Of a DNA stretch of 64,000 bases, positions 19,304 through 28,016 are shown piece after piece. The notes under the pieces were generated by a model, which saw nothing but the letters and a program-made list of their open reading frames with translations, did no database searches and was not told the DNA's origin. A program made the position numbers and the translations under genes. Each line of letters begins with the position of its first letter. Position 1 is the stretch's first letter. The DNA is from Anaerolineae bacterium (GTDB lineage: Bacteria; Chloroflexota; Anaerolineae; B4-G1; DUEL01), in NCBI GenBank assembly GCA_025060135.1, contig JANXCY010000009.1:23433-87432 (forward strand), given 5' to 3'.

Positions 19304-19337
19304 GATAAAAAGCCCCTTCTGGAAAGACGGAAGGGGC
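19304..19337 (-). terminator. Riboswitch-controlled intrinsic terminator
   Basis: On the minus strand, GCCCCTTCC-GTCTTTCC-AGAAGGGGC forms an 8-bp GC-rich stem followed by TTTTTATC. It lies between the SAM-I aptamer and the mat start, the normal place for an S-box expression platform. Confidence 0.9.
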
Positions 19338-19353
19338 ACGACAGGCGCGCCGC

Positions 19354-19490
19354 CTCTTATCTTCCAGAACGATCCCGTTCTGCCGGAATTGGCACCTGGG
19401 GTGAGACAGGCTCCGGTTACCGACCAGCCAGTCCCCACCCTGGTTGCCGAGGCTTCACAGGGCCGGTCCCTCCGCCTCTCTGGATAAGAG
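19354..19490 (-). ncRNA. SAM-I (S-box) riboswitch
   Basis: The minus strand carries the full S-box signature in order: P1 CTCTTATC paired with GATAAGAG, then GAGAGGCGGAGGGACCGGCCC, TGAAGCCTCGGCAACC, and GGTGCCAATTCCGGCAGAA before P1 closes. SAM binding stabilises P1 and permits the downstream terminator, shutting off mat. P3 (GGTGGGGACTGGCTGG...) is somewhat extended. Confidence 0.97.
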
Positions 19491-19519
19491 TGCCGCCGGG
19501 GCAATCCGAATTTAATCGC

Positions 19520-19547
19520 ATCATACCACAAGAACCGGATTTGTCAA
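19520..19547 (-). promoter_or_regulatory. Promoter of the SAM riboswitch / mat transcript
   Basis: TTGACA is followed after 16 nt by TATGAT on the minus strand. Transcription would begin about 20 nt before the riboswitch P1 stem. Its -35 box sits one nucleotide from the -35 of the divergent fumarase promoter. Confidence 0.85.
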
Positions 19548-19548
19548 C

Positions 19549-19578
19549 TTGACAGCCAACCCCTTTTGATGGTATACT
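19549..19578 (+). promoter_or_regulatory. Promoter of the fumarase operon
   Basis: TTGACA and TATACT are separated by 18 nt on the plus strand, about 100 bp upstream of the fumarase alpha start. Together with the opposite promoter it forms the palindrome TGTCAAcTTGACA. Confidence 0.75.
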
Positions 19579-19681
19579 GAACACCGTTATCCAGCGAACT
19601 ATCCCGCCGGACCCATCCCATCTCGGGCCCGCTGGTTTCTTTCTCCCCCCCATCCGGGTGAACACGAGGAGGGAATGCATT

Positions 19682-20551
19682 ATGGAAGACCTGACCCCCT
19701 CTCTGGTAGAACTGATCCGGCGCGCCTCCACCGACCTGCCCGCAGACGTGGAAGCGGCGCTCCGGGCGGCCCGCGATCGGGAAGAAGCCGGTTCCGCAGC
19801 CGCCAGCGCGCTGGGCGCAATCCTGGAGAACGTCGCGCGGGCGCGTGCTCGCTCCCAGCCTATCTGCCAGGACACCGGGACGCCCTTCTTTTACGTCCGT
19901 TATCCCACCGGAATCCGCGCCAGGGATCTGCGCGCGCAGATGGAAGCCGCAGTCGTAGAAGCCACCCGCCGTGCCTATTTGCGCCCGAATGCGGTGGACG
20001 CGCTGACAGGCCGCAACAGCGGCAACAATCTGGGAGTGGGATTTCCGGTTTTTCACATGGAGGAAGGAGACGACGACACCCTGGAGGTCGCACTGCTCCT
20101 GAAAGGCGGGGGCAGCGAGAACGTTAGCATCCAGTACAGCCTCCCCCACGAGCCCCTCAACGCTGGACGGGACCTGGAGGGAGTCCGACGAGTAGTCTTG
20201 GAAGCCGTCTACCGGGCCCAGGGTGAGGGATGTGCACCCGGTATCCTGGGCGTCTGTATCGGAGGCGACCGAGGAACCGGATACACCGTGGCCAAGCGGC
20301 AACTGCTTCGCCCGCTGGATGACGTCCACCCGTTGCCGGAACTGGCCGCGCTGGAACAGCGTCTGCTCCAAGAGAGCAATGAACTGGGCATTGGGCCGAT
20401 GGGTTTCGGCGGGAAGACCACCATCCTGGGGGTCAAAATCGGGGTGGCTCACCGACTGCCCGCTTCCTACTTCGTTACTGTGGCTTATATGTGCTGGGCA
20501 TGTCGCCGGGCTCGCCTGACGGTACGCGGCGATGAGGTCCGCTACGGCTGA
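19682..20551 (+). CDS. Fumarate hydratase class I, alpha subunit
   Basis: Iron-sulfur fumarase/tartrate dehydratase alpha subunit (289 aa) that hydrates fumarate to malate in the citric acid cycle. Three cysteine sites of the labile [4Fe-4S] cluster are visible: PICQDTGTPFF, GVCIGGDRGTGY and MCWACRRARL. The TGRNSGNNLG and NELGIGPMGFGG motifs are also family markers. I chose ATG 19682 (MEDLTPSL) because GAGGAGGG lies 8 nt upstream. The beta subunit follows 15 nt later, so this is a two-subunit enzyme. L(+)-tartrate dehydratase is the main alternative. Confidence 0.92.
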   Translation: MEDLTPSLVELIRRASTDLPADVEAALRAARDREEAGSAAASALGAILENVARARARSQPICQDTGTPFFYVRYPTGIRARDLRAQMEAAVVEATRRAYLRPNAVDALTGRNSGNNLGVGFPVFHMEEGDDDTLEVALLLKGGGSENVSIQYSLPHEPLNAGRDLEGVRRVVLEAVYRAQGEGCAPGILGVCIGGDRGTGYTVAKRQLLRPLDDVHPLPELAALEQRLLQESNELGIGPMGFGGKTTILGVKIGVAHRLPASYFVTVAYMCWACRRARLTVRGDEVRYG

Positions 20552-20566
20552 AAGAGGTCAGACAGC

Positions 20567-21199
20567 ATGGCCGTTTACGATCTGAGCACGCCAATGGCGG
20601 AAGACGCGGTTCGTTCCCTTCGGGTGGGCGATACCGTTTACCTTTCCGGCATCATTGTAACCGGGCGGGACGCTGCCCACAAATACATGGTCGAGACGTT
20701 CATCCGTCCAGCGGCCATACCGGAGAGCGAGCGGGCCCTTTACGAGGCCCTGCGCCGCTGGCTGGCCGGGAGCGCCATCTACCACTGTGGGCCCGTGGTC
20801 CGGCAGCGGGAAGACGGGCGATGGGAGTTCGTCGCTGCTGGCCCCACTACCTCTATCCGGGAGGAGCCCTATCAGGCCGACGTGATCGCTCACTTCGGCC
20901 TGCGGGGGGTCATCGGTAAGGGAGGAATGGGTCCCCGAACGCTGAGAGCCTGCCAGGAATACGGGGCGGTCTATCTCCATGCGGTGGGCGGGGCCGCCGT
21001 GTTGATGGCCGATACCGTCCGAGAGGTCCTGGCCGTCTATAAAAAGGACGAATTCGGAATCCCGGAAGCCTTCTGGGTTATCCGTGTGGAAGGTCTCCCC
21101 TTGGTGGTCACCATGGATAGCCACGGGCGCTCCATCCATGCAGAGGTCCGGGCGGCATCCGAGGCATATCTCCGGCGGCTGGTCGGCGCATCCACGTAA
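20567..21199 (+). CDS. Fumarate hydratase class I, beta subunit
   Basis: C-terminal-domain subunit (210 aa) of the two-subunit iron-sulfur fumarase. Characteristic stretches are VYLSGIIVTGRDAAHK, AGPTTSIREEPY and VIGKGGMG. It pairs with the alpha subunit just upstream; AAAGAGGTCAG provides the ribosome-binding site. The stop codon TAA merges with the T-tract of a terminator that serves the tRNA on the opposite strand. Confidence 0.92.
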   Translation: MAVYDLSTPMAEDAVRSLRVGDTVYLSGIIVTGRDAAHKYMVETFIRPAAIPESERALYEALRRWLAGSAIYHCGPVVRQREDGRWEFVAAGPTTSIREEPYQADVIAHFGLRGVIGKGGMGPRTLRACQEYGAVYLHAVGGAAVLMADTVREVLAVYKKDEFGIPEAFWVIRVEGLPLVVTMDSHGRSIHAEVRAASEAYLRRLVGAST

Positions 21200-21235
21200 A
21201 AAACCCTCCCCGGGCGCCCCGCTGGTGGGAGGGTT
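21198..21235 (-). terminator. Intrinsic terminator of tRNA-Pro
   Basis: The minus-strand hairpin AACCCTCCC...GGGAGGGTT is followed by TTTTTTACG. The T-tract overlaps the stop codon of the fumarase beta gene on the other strand. The stem may also stop plus-strand transcription, but no T-run follows in that direction. Confidence 0.8.
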
Positions 21236-21240
21236 GGCTC

Positions 21241-21318
21241 TGGTCGGGGCGGACGGATTTGAACCGTCGGCCTCTACAACCCCATTGTAGCGCGCTAGCC
21301 AAACTGCGCCACGCCCCG
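21241..21318 (-). tRNA. tRNA-Pro (anticodon GGG)
   Basis: Cloverleaf on the minus strand: acceptor CGGGGCG/CGCCCCG, D-stem GCGC, anticodon stem CTACA/TGTAG with loop ATGGGGT (anticodon GGG), T-arm GACGG-TTCAAAT-CCGTC, discriminator A and an encoded CCA. Unlike the tRNA-Arg in this window, the CCA tail is in the DNA. It has its own promoter and terminator. Confidence 0.96.
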
Positions 21319-21327
21319 ACTGTTTAT

Positions 21328-21355
21328 ATTATAGCAGGTCTGCCCATTTTGGCAA
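21328..21355 (-). promoter_or_regulatory. tRNA-Pro promoter
   Basis: TTGCCA and TATAAT separated by 16 nt on the minus strand, with the -10 about 10 nt before the tRNA 5' end. Confidence 0.8.
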
Positions 21356-21467
21356 GGGCTGAATGCCGGTCTGCGAGTATAGACTCTCAAAACACCGTTG
21401 GGGAGCGGCTTCGCTGCCACCCCAAAACGGACCCAGCGCGGCTGCCGCTGTGAAAGGATAACCGCCG

Positions 21468-22316
21468 ATGCTATCTGTGGGTGAAGCGATTCGCGTCCGC
21501 CGCAGTACCCGTCGGTACACCGACCGGCCAGTGCCAGATGCCCTACTGGCCCATCTGCTGGCATTCGCCGCCCACACCCCCCACCTGACCGACCGGCCTC
21601 CCCGGGTGACGGTCGTCAGCGGCCGGGAGCGGGTGGCGCGCATCCTGGCCCGCTACCTGGGGGTCTATGGGCTGGTTCAGGGCGCGCCGCACCTGCTGGT
21701 GGGGCTGATTCCGGAGGACGCCGACCAGGCCCGGCTGGACCTGGGGTATGTCCTGGAGGCGGTAGTGCTGGAGGCGACGCGGCTGGGGTTGGCCACCTGC
21801 TGGATGACCGGCTCCTACCACCCGGAGCGAGCCGCCGATGAGGTGGAGCGGCGGCCAGGAGAAATGGTCGCCGCGACGGTGGCGCTGGGGTACGCCCGGG
21901 AGGACCCACTGGCCCGTCTCCACGACGGCGCGCTCCGGCGGCTGGTAGGGGCTCACCGCCGCCGCCCACTGGAAGAGATCGTCTTTGACAGGGAGTGGGG
22001 CATGCCCTGGTCGCCGGTCGGGGCCGACTCGGTTCTGGAGGAGGTCCTGGAGGGTGCCCGGCTGGCTCCCTCGGCGGAGAACCGTCAGCCCTGGCGGTTC
22101 GTGGTGGAAAGCGGCCCGCCGTTGGCTTTGCATCTTTTTCTGAACCGACCATCCCCGATAGACGCGGGGATCGTGATGGCCCACGTGGCACTGGCCGGGG
22201 CGGAGGTGGGATGGAGGGGGCGCTGGCTCCTGCGCTGGCAGGACCGGACGTTAGCAGAGATGGTGGGTGCCCCACGGGATGTCATCCCGGTCGGGACCTT
22301 CATGGTGCACGATTAA
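21468..22316 (+). CDS. Nitroreductase-family protein (TM1586-like)
   Basis: A 282-aa protein with two nitroreductase-like halves. The first opens MLSVGEAIRVRRSTRRYTDRPV, the typical FMN-binding start, followed by LDLGYVLEAVVLEATRLGLATCW. The second half contains ARLAPSAENRQPWRF. This doubled arrangement fits the putative TM1586-type nitroreductases. It probably binds FMN; the substrate is unknown. AAGGA lies before the ATG. It stands alone on the plus strand between tRNA-Pro and mobB. Confidence 0.8.
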   Translation: MLSVGEAIRVRRSTRRYTDRPVPDALLAHLLAFAAHTPHLTDRPPRVTVVSGRERVARILARYLGVYGLVQGAPHLLVGLIPEDADQARLDLGYVLEAVVLEATRLGLATCWMTGSYHPERAADEVERRPGEMVAATVALGYAREDPLARLHDGALRRLVGAHRRRPLEEIVFDREWGMPWSPVGADSVLEEVLEGARLAPSAENRQPWRFVVESGPPLALHLFLNRPSPIDAGIVMAHVALAGAEVGWRGRWLLRWQDRTLAEMVGAPRDVIPVGTFMVHD

Positions 22317-22378
22317 TCCCCCTTCGTGCCAGTGCCTGTTCTCCTTCCGGCCGCCGGTGGTGGCAGGCAAGAGAGAAG

Positions 22379-22415
22379 AAAAAGGGGTTGGCGGCCTCTG
22401 TTCGCCGCAACCCCC
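22379..22415 (-). terminator. Intrinsic terminator after mobB
   Basis: On the minus strand, GGGGGTTG...CAACCCC forms a GC-rich stem with an inner CGGCG/CGCC pairing, followed by TTTTTCTTC. It lies 25 nt past the mobB stop and closes the seven-gene minus-strand cluster. Confidence 0.75.
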
Positions 22416-22439
22416 ATTCCCCCGAAACCCCGCACGGGG

Positions 22440-22931
22440 CTATTCCGCGCGCAGAAATCGCTCCTCTATCAGGTCAGCCAGACCCACCACATCGTCCAGG
22501 CTGAACTGGGGCACGTCCAGGTCGTAGGTCTGGTCGGTGGCGATGGCGACCAGTTCCTCCGGCGAGCAGAGCAGTTCCCGTCCTCTCTCGGCCCGGCTGA
22601 CCTCAATCTTGGGCGCCGGTCCCCGCTTATATCCTTCCGTCAGTACAATATCGGCATCCTGGATGGTGGCGACGATTTCCGGCAGGGTCAGTTCCCGCTC
22701 CAGCCGCTGGATGTGGGCAATACGGTTCGGAGAGGCGATGACAACATGGTCGGAGCCGGCCCGAGCATGCCGCCAGGTATCCTTGCCTGGCTGGTCAATC
22801 TCAAAGCCGTGCACATCGTGTTTAACCGTTGCCACCCGATAACCGCGCCGTTTCAACTCGGGGATCAGTTTCTCCAGGAGGGTGGTCTTGCCCACTCCGG
22901 ATTTGCCGACGATGGAGATGACCGGTACCAT
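22440..22931 (-). CDS. mobB: Molybdopterin-guanine dinucleotide biosynthesis adapter protein MobB
   Basis: P-loop GTPase of 163 aa that assists GMP attachment to molybdopterin. It starts VISIVGKSGVGKTTLLEKLI (Walker A), continues VATVKHDVHGFEID, and has the TEGYKRGPAPKIEVSR motif near the middle. It is the last gene of the minus-strand cluster and has a terminator just downstream. An fdhD gene for formate dehydrogenase maturation lies elsewhere in the window, so the organism probably makes a molybdenum or tungsten enzyme. Confidence 0.93.
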   Translation of the reverse strand: MVPVISIVGKSGVGKTTLLEKLIPELKRRGYRVATVKHDVHGFEIDQPGKDTWRHARAGSDHVVIASPNRIAHIQRLERELTLPEIVATIQDADIVLTEGYKRGPAPKIEVSRAERGRELLCSPEELVAIATDQTYDLDVPQFSLDDVVGLADLIEERFLRAE

Positions 22932-22971
22932 CTTCCGGATGAATCACCAGGACGCAAAGGCGCAGGTTTGT

Positions 22972-24216
22972 TTATCGGATCAGGAAGGGGGCCACATCCT
23001 GAAGGGTGCGCCGCCAGCGGCGGAGTTGCTCCCGGACGATGGCCGGTACGGTGGAGGACTGGGGCGCGGGTGGCCGATGGGAGGCAGTCTCCCAGAGGAT
23101 GTCTGCCACCCGCCGGGCCGCTTCTGGCGAAGCCAGACGACGGGCTTCTCCGGCGGCGACTCGACGGGCTGTGGGGTTGGCGACCAGGCGGGCCACGGCG
23201 GTCGCGGTCCTTTCCGGCCCCGGCGCCCATATGCCCGCTCCGGCCTGAACGACCAGTTGGACGTTGGGGGTTTCCTGGGCGGGGATGGCCCCCCACAGGA
23301 CCATCGGAATCCCGACGGTGAGCGCCTCGGCGATGGTCGTGGGGCCTGCTTTGGTGACCAGCACATCAGCGGCGCGCATCCACTCATGGATGTTTTCCAC
23401 GAACCCCTCCACCCGCGTCGGCCCGGGCCAGGGAATGGCCAAGAGACGGGCCCGCAACCTCTCGTTCTGTCCGGCGATGAGGATCAACTGGGCCGTCGGC
23501 GTAGCAGCGGCGACGGCCCGAGCGACCGCCTCCAGCGGCTCAAATCCCACGCCGCCGCCCATCAACAGGACAGTAGGTCGCTCCGGCTCCAGCCCCAGCC
23601 TCCGGCGGACGGCGATCGGGTCTTCGGTGGCAATGCGCTGGAACTGGGAGCCTACAGGCAGACCGGTAACTTCTATACGTTCCGGCTCTATGCCGTGTCG
23701 CTGGAGTTGTTCCCGGGCCGCCTCGGTGGCGACCAGATACCGGTAGACACCAGGAGCCGCCCACGCGGCGTGCATAACCACCAGGTCGGTCCCCACCGCC
23801 ACGAAGGGGGTAGAACGTCCGGCCCATTCCAGGGCCCGGGACAGGGTATACACGGGAACCGGGTGAAAGGAGACGATGAGGTCTGCAGGATGCTCCCGGA
23901 ACAGGCGCAGGGCCCGGGGATAGGTAACCGGCCACACCAGGTGGCAAAGGGTCCAGACCCGCCGTCGGCCATTCAGGATGCGGAATCCCCACCCATAGAT
24001 GCGTCCCCCTCCCCGTAGGGCGATCGGATACCAGTCCGGGGCCCGGCAGAGGGGCCACGGGGCGTATTCGGCCAGAACGTCCACTAAGGTTACCTGAGCC
24101 AGATCGCCGTACCGCTCTCTTAGCGCCTCGGCGACAGTGCGGGCCACCCGCAGGTGTCCACCACCGGTGCGGGAATGCAGCAGCAAAAATCGTAGCGGGC
24201 GTGAGTTATGGGCCAT
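22972..24216 (-). CDS. MGDG-synthase / processive diacylglycerol glycosyltransferase-like protein
   Basis: GT-B glycosyltransferase of 414 aa resembling MurG and monogalactosyldiacylglycerol synthase. The N-terminal domain has [22 protein letters not shown]. The C-terminal nucleotide-sugar domain has [18 protein letters not shown] and the [21 protein letters not shown] signature with PAQETPN. I chose ATG 24216 because GGAGGAG lies upstream; the ORF-track start adds 16 residues overlapping DUF951. It overlaps the DUF951 gene by 11 nt. A role in glycolipid synthesis is likely; the acceptor is unknown. Confidence 0.85.
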   Translation of the reverse strand: MAHNSRPLRFLLLHSRTGGGHLRVARTVAEALRERYGDLAQVTLVDVLAEYAPWPLCRAPDWYPIALRGGGRIYGWGFRILNGRRRVWTLCHLVWPVTYPRALRLFREHPADLIVSFHPVPVYTLSRALEWAGRSTPFVAVGTDLVVMHAAWAAPGVYRYLVATEAAREQLQRHGIEPERIEVTGLPVGSQFQRIATEDPIAVRRRLGLEPERPTVLLMGGGVGFEPLEAVARAVAAATPTAQLILIAGQNERLRARLLAIPWPGPTRVEGFVENIHEWMRAADVLVTKAGPTTIAEALTVGIPMVLWGAIPAQETPNVQLVVQAGAGIWAPGPERTATAVARLVANPTARRVAAGEARRLASPEAARRVADILWETASHRPPAPQSSTVPAIVREQLRRWRRTLQDVAPFLIR

Positions 24217-24421
24217 GGTGCTCCTCCAGCATCGGTCCCAGAACGGTCTTGACCCCTTTTTCAAAACGGGAGCGGGGAAGCATCACCCGTCGTCCACAGG
24301 TCAGGCAACGGATGCCGATGTCGGACCCCACGCGGGTTACTACCCACCGGTATCCCCCGCAGGGATGAGGTTTGCGCATCTGAACGACGTCGCCGACGTG
24401 GATGGCCAGTGGCGGTTTCAT
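24206..24421 (-). CDS. DUF951 family protein
   Basis: Small 71-aa protein, start [23 protein letters not shown]. It has the DUF951 pattern: a [23 protein letters not shown] core, a CLTCGR zinc-ribbon-like pair and FEKGVKTVL near the end. Four cysteines (one CG, one CxxC) suggest a metal site. The function of this family is unknown. Its end overlaps the glycosyltransferase start. Confidence 0.85.
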   Translation of the reverse strand: MKPPLAIHVGDVVQMRKPHPCGGYRWVVTRVGSDIGIRCLTCGRRVMLPRSRFEKGVKTVLGPMLEEHHGP

Positions 24422-24485
24422 GGTCAAGAGCAAAGGCGTAAGGGACCCCACGGCCTGCGGTCCGTTGCCGGCCAGGCGGCCTGCG

Positions 24486-25802
24486 TTACGGCGGAGGATG
24501 GATCAGGCGAACCCGGGCCACCCGCCGGCCATCCATTTCCTCCACTCGGAGTCGCCGTCCATCCTCCAGGATAACTTCGTCGCCCACCGATGGAATCCGG
24601 TCCAGGCGACCCATCACCCACCCGCCGACGGTAGTATAGAAGGGGTCGCTCAGGCTCAGACCCAGGGCCTCATTGGCTTCGTCCAGGGTCATCAGCCCAT
24701 CCAGCAGGACACTCCCATCCGGGAGGTGTTGGGCCTGGGGGGGAGCGGCCTCAAAGAGGTCGCCGATGTCCCCCACAATCTCTTTCAGCAGGTCTTCCAG
24801 GGTTACCAGGCCCGCGGTGCCGCCGTATTCGTCCACCAGGATGGCGATGTGCTGACGAGCACGTCGGAAATGAGCCAGCAGATCGGCGATGGAGACGGTT
24901 TCCGGCAGGAAGAGGGCTTCCCGCATCAGCGCGCGAGCCCTCAGATCGGAGCGGCATGCCCGGATGGGCCGCAGGAGGTCCTTCAGGTAGACCATGCCGA
25001 TGATGTGGTCCAGGTCCTCCTCAAAGACGGGGAATTTCGTCAGTGCGGTCCGCTCTGCCAGGTCGGCCAGTTCGTCCACGGTGGCGTCGGCAGGGACGCA
25101 GACCATCTCGGTGCGGGGGACCATCACCCTGGCAGCCCGGCTGGAGCGCAGGTCAAAGACGGCGCGCAGCATCTGCTCCTCTTCGGCGTTCAGGATTCCC
25201 TCCTCCTGACTGGCCTCAATGAGCATCTTCAGTTCTTGAACGGAATGGACCCGCTCGTGGCCGCTGGCCGGGCGAATCCCCAGCAATCGGAGCAGGCTGT
25301 TCCCGGCGCCGTTCAGGGCCCAGATCGCTGGCCGGAATATCTGAAAGACAGCCAGCATGGGCCGGGCGACCAGGAATGCTGTCCGCTCCGGGTTCTGGAG
25401 GGCGATGGATTTGGGCGCCAGTTCACCCGCCACAACGTGCAGAAAGGTGATGCAGGCGAAGGCCATAGCGGCAGCGATGGAGTGAGCCGTCGGGCCCACC
25501 CAAGATGTCGGAAGGAATTCCAGGAGCGGGACGAAGAGGTGAGCCAGGGCTGGCTCACCGATCCATCCCAGGGCCAGGCTGGCCATCGTGATACCCAGTT
25601 GGGTGGCCGCAATGAAACGGTCCGGGTCATCCAGAGCCCGCCGGACGATCCGGGCGGTGGGATGGCCCTGGGTAGCCAGTTCTTCCACCCGCGTCCGCCG
25701 GACGCTCACCAGACCGAATTCGGCAGCGACAAAGAACGCGTTCAACAGAACGAAGAAGCAGACACCCAGTAAGCCAGTTAGAATGGGCCAGAGAGTGTTC
25801 AT
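24486..25802 (-). CDS. CNNM/CorC-type transporter-associated protein (DUF21-CBS-CorC)
   Basis: A 438-aa membrane protein of the family often labelled 'hemolysin'. It has an N-terminal DUF21 domain with about four membrane segments ([34 protein letters not shown]), a CBS pair (residues ~200-325, [12 protein letters not shown] and [21 protein letters not shown]) and a C-terminal CorC_HlyC domain with [22 protein letters not shown]. Family members are implicated in Mg2+ or Co2+ movement. ATG 25802 overlaps the stop of the upstream peptidase gene by 4 nt (ATGA); the longer ORF start is a read-in. Confidence 0.9.
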   Translation of the reverse strand: MNTLWPILTGLLGVCFFVLLNAFFVAAEFGLVSVRRTRVEELATQGHPTARIVRRALDDPDRFIAATQLGITMASLALGWIGEPALAHLFVPLLEFLPTSWVGPTAHSIAAAMAFACITFLHVVAGELAPKSIALQNPERTAFLVARPMLAVFQIFRPAIWALNGAGNSLLRLLGIRPASGHERVHSVQELKMLIEASQEEGILNAEEEQMLRAVFDLRSSRAARVMVPRTEMVCVPADATVDELADLAERTALTKFPVFEEDLDHIIGMVYLKDLLRPIRACRSDLRARALMREALFLPETVSIADLLAHFRRARQHIAILVDEYGGTAGLVTLEDLLKEIVGDIGDLFEAAPPQAQHLPDGSVLLDGLMTLDEANEALGLSLSDPFYTTVGGWVMGRLDRIPSVGDEVILEDGRRLRVEEMDGRRVARVRLIHPPP

Positions 25803-27052
25803 TTCTGTCCGGCGTATGGTGTGTTCCGTCGTCCTGCCAGGGCGATGGGGATGGCCAGAAGCAGGCTCAGTCCCCAGAGCGCCAGCCCCACCCCGTTCTC
25901 TGAAAGCCAGAGCATCCACGGCCCCATGCCGCTCAGGTCAGCCCGCCAGGCCCGCTCCAGTTGGTCCAGGGAAAGGTGCAGGGCCTGCTGCACCCCGGCG
26001 TCGCAATCCGCGCCATCGGCATACGTCAACAGGAGGGCCCGGAGGCCACTATCGCCATGCTTCCGGCGGAGGTACCGCACCAGGCTCCCACTCTCGGCGT
26101 AGGCCAGCAGAGCCATCTCCGGGTTAGTAGGGAAGGGAGGACAGAGGTCCCGCAGGGGGATGAGCCGCCCCTCCCGTCGCGCCCGATCCAGGAGGGCGTC
26201 CAGATTGGGGTCGGGATGGGTCTGATTGGCCATCGCCAATCCCTCGTTCAACCAGGTCGGAATCCAGGTGTATCCCTCCGGCCCCACCAGGCGGTAGATC
26301 AGGAGGTGGGTCAGTTCATGGGGGATGTCCTGTTCCATCTGGAGGAGGTATCCATCATCGGCCGGGATGGTCAGGAGGACAACGCCCAGTTCGGGGTGAG
26401 CCTGACCCTGCACCCATGTCCGGCCCGCCATCCGCAGCGCGGCCTGCAGGTCCATCAGGGAGGGGTAGAGGTAGATGTCCACCTTCTCCGGCAGCGGCGC
26501 ATGCAGGGATCGGGCGATCCGTTCCAGACTGGCTTTCGCAATATCCAGCGCGGCCTGGATGTAGGGAGGGTTGTCGACCGCGCTGTGGACAGTAACCGGG
26601 CCGGCGGTCCGGGTGAACCAGTCCATCCGGTTATCCTCGTAGCGGAATGTGGAGGGGGGAGTTGTCAACTGGTGGCCCGCCGAGTCCCGCACTTCCCACC
26701 ACCAGGTAACAGCGCCGAAGGGAGGAAAGGGGAACAGACGCAGGTCGCGGGTAAAGGTCGTCTGAACGGAGGGGCCGGGTTCTATGGGGATGGGGTTCAC
26801 CTCTACCCGCTCGTCCCCTTCGGATTGAAGGTAAAGGTACAGGGCGGTGATGTTAGCCTGCGCGGTGATCCGGACGGAGAAGACGGCCTGCTGGCCGAAG
26901 GTGTAGGTAACGGCAGCCTCTTCCACCCTGATGGGTATCTCCTGGGCTCCCACGAGGCCGGTGGGCACTCCAATGGCCATTATGAGTATCAACAGGGTTG
27001 GGAGTCTCCATATCGTACGGTGGGCTCCGTTACACTGGTTCCCACTCCTCAT
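25799..27052 (-). CDS. Secreted/anchored gluzincin, peptidase-MA-like
   Basis: A 417-aa zinc-metallopeptidase-like protein. An N-terminal hydrophobic segment (LPTLLILIMAIGVPTGLVGA) acts as signal or anchor. A beta-rich region follows, then the catalytic pattern HELTHL (residues ~243-248) with the third ligand in WLNEGLA 30 residues on. A C-terminal membrane helix (GVGLALWGLSLLLAIPIALA) ends in basic residues. This is the peptidase-MA arrangement. The start is uncertain: ATG 27052 and 27058 lie inside the end of the HEAT gene and both have GAGG very close. The stop overlaps the CNNM start, so translation is coupled. It is probably processed or active outside the membrane next to the S2P of the same operon. 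Confidence 0.82.
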   Translation of the reverse strand: MRSGNQCNGAHRTIWRLPTLLILIMAIGVPTGLVGAQEIPIRVEEAAVTYTFGQQAVFSVRITAQANITALYLYLQSEGDERVEVNPIPIEPGPSVQTTFTRDLRLFPFPPFGAVTWWWEVRDSAGHQLTTPPSTFRYEDNRMDWFTRTAGPVTVHSAVDNPPYIQAALDIAKASLERIARSLHAPLPEKVDIYLYPSLMDLQAALRMAGRTWVQGQAHPELGVVLLTIPADDGYLLQMEQDIPHELTHLLIYRLVGPEGYTWIPTWLNEGLAMANQTHPDPNLDALLDRARREGRLIPLRDLCPPFPTNPEMALLAYAESGSLVRYLRRKHGDSGLRALLLTYADGADCDAGVQQALHLSLDQLERAWRADLSGMGPWMLWLSENGVGLALWGLSLLLAIPIALAGRRNTPYAGQK

Positions 27053-28016
27053 CTCCATCCTCGTCTTCTTCGTCCTCTTCGTCAAAGAAGTCAAACAGGA
27101 GGAAGGCGCCCAGGTCACCATGGAGGAATTCCAGTTCCCGCAGAGCATCCCGTGCGGCGCCGCGCAACGCTTCGTTGTCCGAACGGCGGCATTGGTCCAG
27201 GGCCTGGCGGGCCTCGTCGCCGCCGATTTGCCCAAGAGCCCAGATGGCGGCCTCTTGGACTTCAGTGTCCACGTCCTCTATCAGTTCCAGAAGGACGGGG
27301 ACGGCGTCGGTCAGTTCCAGTTCGCCGCAGGCCCGGGCGGCCTCGTAGCGCATCTGCGGACTGGGGCTGTGGAGTTCCCGCATCACTTCGGAGGCCCAGC
27401 GGTCATCGGCACTGCGGCCCATGGCAAAGACCGCACTGACGCGCATCCGCTCGTCCGGATGGCGGTAGGCCGCGCGGATCAGTTCGGCCACGATCTCTTC
27501 GCCCGAATAGGCCAGGGATTCCAGGGCCCGTCGCCGGACCTCCAGGTCTTCCTGCTCATTGGTACAGGCCGCCATCAGGGCCTGGAAGGCTTGCTGGTGG
27601 GGACGGGGGCGGATTTTGCCCAGTTCGCCGGAGAGCATAAAGCGACCCAGGGAGGTGGCGGCTGCGGCCCGGACCTCCGCCGAGGGGTCGTTCAGCAGCA
27701 CGTCGGCCAGCACCGGCACCAGGCGGATGTCCTCGTTCTCCCAGAGGCCCTCCACGGCTGCCAGACGTACGGCGGCGTCCGGATCGTCCAGCACCCGCCG
27801 GAACACTTCGTCAAAGTTGACTTCAAAGTCGTTTTCAGCGATTTCCACCATCATCTGGGCCATTTTTCGACGGGTGTCTACCGGCAGCCCGCCCCAAACG
27901 GCCCAGACCGCCTCGGCCTGGCTTCGCTCCAGGTTGGAGAGACCATAGAGGGTCCGGCGGTCCGCCCGACCGGATTGCAGAGCATCCAGAATCTCAGCAA
28001 ACGTGGGTTTCTTCAT
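27030..28016 (-). CDS. HEAT-repeat protein with acidic tail
   Basis: A 328-aa soluble protein made of HEAT/PBS-lyase-type helical repeats (AEVRAAAATSLGRF, MRVSAVFAMGRS, EVQEAAIWALGQIGG), which are protein-binding scaffolds. The C-terminus is strikingly acidic (FFDEEDEEDEDGDEEWEP). It overlaps the S2P stop (ATGA at 28016) and the peptidase start, so it is translationally coupled on both sides. It may act as an adaptor for the two proteases, but that is inference from position. Confidence 0.85.
   Translation of the reverse strand: MKKPTFAEILDALQSGRADRRTLYGLSNLERSQAEAVWAVWGGLPVDTRRKMAQMMVEIAENDFEVNFDEVFRRVLDDPDAAVRLAAVEGLWENEDIRLVPVLADVLLNDPSAEVRAAAATSLGRFMLSGELGKIRPRPHQQAFQALMAACTNEQEDLEVRRRALESLAYSGEEIVAELIRAAYRHPDERMRVSAVFAMGRSADDRWASEVMRELHSPSPQMRYEAARACGELELTDAVPVLLELIEDVDTEVQEAAIWALGQIGGDEARQALDQCRRSDNEALRGAARDALRELEFLHGDLGAFLLFDFFDEEDEEDEDGDEEWEPV

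Noticed and set aside
22942-22970. CACCAGGACGCAAAGGCGCAGG as an insertion-sequence end
   Set aside because: It is a short piece of a common dispersed repeat in the gap before mobB, with no partner arm or transposase.
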